A stretch of DNA of 64,000 bases from Antedon mediterranea (Eukaryota > Echinodermata > Crinoidea > Comatulida > Antedonidae): assembly GCF_964355755.1 (NCBI RefSeq), contig NC_092673.1, positions 31,687,001 to 31,751,000 on the forward strand, given 5' to 3'. The notes below the pieces were generated by a model that was not told the origin of the DNA, ran no database searches, and worked only from the letters and a program-made list of their open reading frames with translations. A program made the translations under genes and the position numbers. Below, piece by piece: positions 59,148 to 64,000 of this stretch. The first letter of the stretch is position 1, and each line of letters begins with the position of its first letter.

Positions 59148-60034
59148 AGTTTTTTTCGTACATAAGTTGGGGACCCCCTCATGAAACGTCACAAAATAAA
59201 CATGAATAATTCATCAGTTAAATTTTCTTGTTCCGTGTGCACCCAAGCGTATAGCAACAAGAAGTGATCGATACTTTTACAGTAGGCCTAGGATTCTAAG
59301 TCAATTCACGTGATTGCCTTCGCGCACTCTTCTTCACACACACACACACCACTATGCAAAATGTGTCGAGTCGATGCTAATCGACAGCTAGGCAAGACAT
59401 TACACTAAGTAGTAATTCATTGGACATAGCCCAAAGAAAGCTTAGACCCACAAGAATAAAGAATGTGTATAATTTGTGTACTACTGTATTTTTTTAATTC
59501 TGCTATTTTATTATCAAACAATATGCATGTAATCAAAAGAACTGCGCGTATATGAACACATGAGATGGGAAGGTTAGACCCACGAGAACAAAAAATGTAT
59601 TTTTGTGTAATGTTTATTGTTTAATTTTGCTGACTCTAACACACACGTCACACACACCAACACAGCTACTACTAGAATAGACATGGGTTTAGAGAATAGT
59701 AATTAGGCCTAATAGTATCAATAGAAACTATAATTTTAACACGTAATTCTTTAGTAATAAATTATATTAAACACACCATAAACTAAAGGCTGATTATTTC
59801 GACAATCCACACTAAACGCCGCTATTCTATTATGAAATCGCACGCGGCAACCACAGCGGAGATAGGCCTAGAATCGTACCGCACTTGTGTAAACTACTGT
59901 AATCACTTCTTGTTGCTATACGCTTGGGTGCACACGGAACAAGAAAATTTAACTGATTAATTATTCATGTTTATTTTGTGACGTTTCATGAGGGGGTCCC
60001 CAACTTATGTACGAAAAAAAAAATCGCGGCCGGC
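59148..60034. mobile_element. TIR DNA element E2: inverted, internally deleted relative of E1
   Basis: Its left arm (59148-59543) is the reverse complement of E1's right arm. Its right arm (59544-60034) is the reverse complement of E1's left arm (55791-56300). The E1 interior is missing. The ends meet E1 within GGCCGGG at about 59141-59147. Confidence 0.8.
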
Positions 60035-60057
60035 TATACTACTCTAGCCGGTTTCGA

Positions 60058-60892
60058 TCCAAGTCGGCCCTAAACCGTCTCGGCCAAAGTCAAGTCGGCC
60101 CCAAGTCAAGTCGGCCTCAAGTCAACTCGGCCTCAAGTCAACTCGGCCTCAAGTCAACTCGGCCTCAAGTCAACTCGGCCAAAAAATAATCGGTCAAATC
60201 GGCCCCGTTAAAGTATGGAACGCAAAAAGTGCAAATGAAGGGGATTGATAAAATAATATTTCTTCTTTTTTAACTATGAATAATTCTGACTTTTAATGAA
60301 TATTATTATTTAGACAATAATATATTTAGCAAAAAAAATAGGAATGATTTCACCAACTTTCCTTTAATTATTTACGTTTAATACAATTTCGTAGCTGAGC
60401 CTCCCTGCGCGTTTCCCAGCTTTTTCGATATCTACAACTGTTATGTGTTTTTGCTGACCGGGCGATTCCCCTTTTTTAAAAACGCAAATCATGCACAAAA
60501 ACGATGTACGATCATTTTTTCTATGGCCAAATGGTGGAACGTAGGCCTCCGTCTTCGATTTCCTAAAATACGGTACCTGCACGTGTTTTTTTGTAACACG
60601 CGGGTACTTCTATTCATATCGGCAATGAGTTCATTTTTTTATAATTATGATATTATATTTTTTATTTCTTCATTTTTTTTAAAACGTGGATAGTAAGAAT
60701 CGTAATAATATTAAGCACTTTTTGCGTTACATACTTTATTGTGGCCGAGTTGACCGATTAGTTTTTGGCCGAGTTGACGTGAGGCCGAGTTGACTTGAGG
60801 CCGAGTTGACTTGAGGCCGAGTTGACTTGGGGCCGACTTGACGTGGGGCCGACTTGACTTTGGCCGAGACGGTTTGGGGCCGACTTGACCTG
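60058..60892. mobile_element. Foldback element with 16-bp subrepeats in both arms
   Basis: The left arm is CAAGTCGGCC followed by several CCTCAAGTCAACTCGG units. The right arm is the complement (CCGAGTTGACTTGAGG units). The arms pair for about 175 bp, to GCAAAAAGTGC at about 60232 and GCACTTTTTGC at about 60715. The 480-bp centre has no recognised gene. Confidence 0.85.
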
Positions 60893-61156
60893 CACCCCTC
60901 TAGGTCTGGACTACTAGCTAGGGTCTGGACTACTGATACTGAATAGGTTACATGGCCTAGCTTAAACTAATATTAAAAACTTAATTTTTACATTTATTTT
61001 GAATTATTTCAAGTTACAGTGATAATATTATTTAATTGTAATAATAAATGTTATGTATTTATTATACACATGTTATCTTCGCATTTATTATGTTTTATTT
61101 TGAGTTATTTAGTTTCCAATAAATTATTATAATACCGATTGTCTGGTAGAATTTTG

Positions 61157-61362
61157 TTGCGCAATTTGAAAATTTACAGTTCGTTTTCAAATTGCGCAAA
61201 GGTGTCATATTGCGCAAGAACTATCTTGCGCAATTTACAAATTGTGCAGCGCAATTTAAAATTGCGCAAAGATTTTCTTGCGCCATTTTAAATTGCGCAA
61301 GAATTGTTTGCGCAATTTCAAATTGCGCAAGGATTTTTTTGCGCAAATCGTTCAAATCGCGC
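61157..61362. repeat. Array of TTGCGCAA palindromes
   Basis: About nine perfect TTGCGCAA octamers plus variants in 205 bp, usually as AAATTGCGCAA or TTGCGCAATTT, at irregular spacing. Confidence 0.85.
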
Positions 61363-61858
61363 ATAACATAACCACGTTGTTCTTCACTAATAGCGAGCTT
61401 TCGTTTTAGTACGGAAGTAGTTCAGTACGGTAATTTGAACCGAAATGTGATCTACGCATGCTCAGAAATTTAAGACTCGCCGTAGCGCTAAATTTCAGAA
61501 CGGTAGTGAGAAGAAATAGCGTCCTGTCTGAAACGAACATTCAGCTGTGTATTTTAATACAAAGGACACGATGGAAGCAGTATCGTCAAAGGCAAAGCAG
61601 TTTAATCAGTCGTTATTATAGCTTTATGTAATCAAACATAGACTAGGCTATAGCATATTAAATGAATGTTCATTAATGTAGTGCTCTAGATCAGTGATGC
61701 CAAATATAAAATAAAAGGCGAAAGGCGAAAATCGTTATGTCTAAAGATACGGTACCGTATCCATACTTTTAAAAACTAAAGGTACGGTAATTATAGAGGG
61801 CGCTATGTAATGTGGATGTTAATCAAATACTGGTTATTGCATTGGTTTTCTGCAAGCC

Positions 61859-61940
61859 AGCTGTGTAGCCTAGTGGGCATGTGACGAGGCTTTGGCTTAA
61901 GGGGTTGGGGGTTCGATACTCTTCTTGACGTCTTTTTTTA
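61859..61940 (+). other. tRNA-like pol III box pair inside MITE
   Basis: A box TAGCCTAGTGGG (61866-61877), B box GTTCGATAC (61911-61919) and a T7 run at 61933-61939 fit pol III consensus. The acceptor arms do not pair, so it is not a functional tRNA gene. Confidence 0.55.
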
Positions 61941-61993
61941 ATTTTTTTTTTATAGTTTTTAATTTAAGAGAGATTATTTAGAGGGTTAGGTTT

Positions 61994-62170
61994 TTAATAT
62001 TTAGGAAGGAGTTTAATATTTAGGAACGAGTTTAATATTTAGGAACGAGTTTAATATTTAGGAACGAGTTTAATATTTAGGAACGAGTTTAATATTTAGG
62101 AACGAGTTTTATATTTAGGAACGAGTTTTATATTTAGGAACGAGTTTTATATTTAGGTACGAGTTTTAGG
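61994..62170. repeat. 19-bp minisatellite AGGAACGAGTTTAATATTT
   Basis: About nine near-perfect copies. The last three share an A-to-T change (GTTTTATATTT). Confidence 0.88.
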
Positions 62171-62271
62171 AATGCAATTTTACCGTACTTTTAGCAAACG
62201 GAAGCGCCCTCTATAATTACCGTATCTTTAGTTTTTAAAAGCATGGATACGGTACCGTATCTTTAGCAACG

Positions 62272-63483
62272 GCGAAAATTATAAAACAAAAACCCCAAAG
62301 GCACTACAGTATGTTTGCAAAATGTTATACAGTTAGCACAAGCAACCAGAAAATAATATTGAAAAAAAAATTAAATTTGGAATAATAAATACTGTTCATT
62401 GAGATAGCATTAGAAACACTGTAAAAAACTGTTTACTATTATGATGGGCAATATTCAGTATACAAATACAGGTACTGTACGCAGAAAATATATCTACAAA
62501 AACTGTAACACTAACACATCACTTTCATATTTTCACTTCACTTTCACAAAATCAAAAATGATTATTAATATATTGAGTTGTTATAACAAGATAAAAAAGT
62601 ACTTTTCTCGAGTGCTGTATAGTACTTACCTACTAGACTAGTCTTATACAAATCTACCGGAAAATAAACTGTGTTCAGTAATTGTGAAGAAGGTGGGTCT
62701 GGTGTCAAATGATGAAGATGCTGGTAGAGAGAGCTGGTGGTGGGTGCAGAACCGTGCAGTGAGTGGTGGTAGGTTTGGCCTAAGTTTAAGGACAAATCAC
62801 ACGGTAGTTTTCGTAGTATCTAATAGTAATACTATATAATTTAATAAAATCTTAACAATATTATTATCACTAATAATGAATTACCAGAAAAACTAGTAAA
62901 TTAAACAACGAAACAAGTGAAAAACTTTCGTTTTTAAGGAAGTATAATCTTACCTTTATCAAAAACTGGTCTCCAACTGTGTTTTTATTTGTTGTTGAAC
63001 TTTAGCCACATAGCACATGTCGCCCTCATCGTAATTATTTTTTTATAGAGGGCGCTGATCAATATTATTGTTTCTAAAAAAAGTTTATTAAAAACGATGT
63101 GTTTAATACATTAAATGGAGAACAAAAACTACCATAATACTCGTTTACCTAATTTCAATTATAAGGTATATAATGTTAGGATCACTTTTAGAGCAAAATT
63201 ATGTTAGGGTCTCATTCATGTACAACTTTAGCCTAGAGACTCTAGCCTAGCTAGGCCTAACTAAACTTCTAATCCTATCTACTAAGTCTATACTCATACT
63301 GTACTGTATGCAGCAAGTGCCAAGGCAGCACCTACTAGGATATGGATAACTCCTCCATCTACACTTCATAAAGCCTAGTAATAGTAGCATAGCTTAAGCA
63401 TAGTGTTAACTACCCAGTATCGACAGGGGAAGAGAGAAGTGTGTGGAGTAAAAAATTATTTGTTGACCATTCTATTTTTTCAG
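62272..63483. other. Non-coding DNA before the right-edge exon
   Basis: No gene seen. It ends in a polypyrimidine tract and TTTTTTCAG at 63475-63483, the acceptor of the next exon. Confidence 0.5.
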
Positions 63484-64000
63484 AGAAGAGAACAAAGCAA
63501 TCCGACTGATCAACATTCATTTCACCAATCTGAAAAACCACCTTATCCAAGTTTCCGACAAAATGTTCCAGAAATCAGCGATTATTGGGACAAAAAAAGG
63601 AGGGAGTTTCCGCCAAGAGGTCACCAATCTTGGCTAGAGCATGACCAACCAAATCCACCCAGAAGAGAGGAAGAGTATCCTGGTCACAGGTTCGACAATG
63701 AACCTTGGACAAGTGGCAGCCGACATGAAAAGCGATTCTCAAATCGATATGATCACAGTGATAGTTATACATCAAGTTATCAAGAAGATCAGTGGAATCC
63801 CAGAATGACAGACTTTTCAAAAGAAGCAAGAGAAGGACACCGACTTGAAAGAGAATCTTCCTCTGAAGGAATTCAAAGAGATGATTATAACCAACAAAGA
63901 ACAAGATACAAACATCAGTCATATAGTGACAGAAGACCAGATGGATATTCCTCTTCAAAGTCTTCATCTGGACGCCAGACTTCTCATAAACGTCGATCAA
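63484..64000 (+). CDS. Internal exon of an Arg/Ser/Tyr-rich nuclear-type protein (partial)
   Basis: After the acceptor ATTTTTTCAG the frame is open for 172 codons to the window edge. The peptide is hydrophilic and rich in R, S, Q, D, Y and H (for example SDYWDKKRREFPPRG, RFSNRYDHSDSYTSS and SSSKSSSGRQTSHKRRS). No folded domain is recognised. Such composition is common in splicing-related and other nuclear scaffold proteins, but the family cannot be named. The other five frames are broken or complementary to this one. Long frame plus acceptor make it more likely coding than chance. Confidence 0.6.

Larger units (their letters stand above)
61733..62271. mobile_element. MULE-like MITE with 8-9-bp TSD
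   Basis: GCGAAAAT lies at 61725-61732 and 62272-62279. The arms share CTAAAGATACGGTACCGTAT, TTTTAAAAACTAAAG and GGTAATTATAGAGGGCGCT in inverted order. Termini are related to the 4.6-kb element at 50302-54873. It carries a pol III-like box pair and a minisatellite. Confidence 0.85.

Noticed and set aside
61859-61940. A functional tRNA gene
   Set aside because: A and B boxes fit, but the acceptor stem does not pair and the sequence lies inside a MITE.
60060-62170. CRISPR-like repeat array (16-bp and 19-bp units)
   Set aside because: Units are head-to-tail with no unique spacers, and the genome is clearly eukaryotic.
63575-64000. 141-codon minus-strand frame at the right edge
   Set aside because: It is complementary to the Arg/Ser-rich plus-strand exon, which has the splice acceptor and the biased composition. 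A long antisense frame is expected from such codon use.

Overview
The window is a stretch of an AT-rich animal genome with spliceosomal introns and a dense mix of LTR, LINE, SINE, Helitron, Kolobok-like and foldback DNA elements. The protein families present are NLR-type NACHT-LRR proteins with death-effector domains and a vertebrate-like CTR1 copper transporter. Together with many GGCCTA-type words, they suggest a marine deuterostome invertebrate. An echinoderm, perhaps a crinoid, is my best guess, at low confidence. Nothing here looks bacterial.

Layout. Positions 1-2127 hold a broken BEL/Pao retrotransposon (pol end, LTR, gag start) followed by a foldback DNA element. Positions 2513-12615 are NLR paralogue 1: one coiled-coil mini-exon and one 6.6-kb exon encoding NACHT plus about 30 tandem 57-residue leucine-rich units. 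Positions 13031-16470 are a block of small transposable elements. Positions 18083-35005 are NLR paralogue 2, for which a complete 20-exon model closes in frame (1,520 aa): tandem DED, two copies of a TRADD-N-like domain, 16 mini-exons of 30-81 nt that are all symmetric phase 1-1, then NACHT and about 5 LRR units. Its 3' flank, to about 41065, is homologous to that of paralogue 1, but has been split by a Helitron, a LINE and a palindromic 817-bp element. Positions 42895-46851 (minus strand) are a complete four-exon CTR1/SLC31A1-type gene. Positions 46862-62271 are mostly AT-rich non-coding DNA and nested inverted-repeat elements, one of which carries a decayed PHD+FLYWCH coding segment. At the right edge (63484-64000) an arginine/serine-rich internal exon enters from a gene that continues beyond the window.

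How the parts work together. The two NLR genes are tandem segmental duplicates. By family knowledge, such proteins sense ligands through LRRs, oligomerise through NACHT and signal through death-fold domains. The copies have diverged mainly in LRR copy number (about 30 versus 5). The linker between the signalling and NACHT parts of paralogue 2 is built from serially duplicated, frame-neutral mini-exons. This linker is the most unusual system in the window, because any subset of its exons could be skipped without frame loss.
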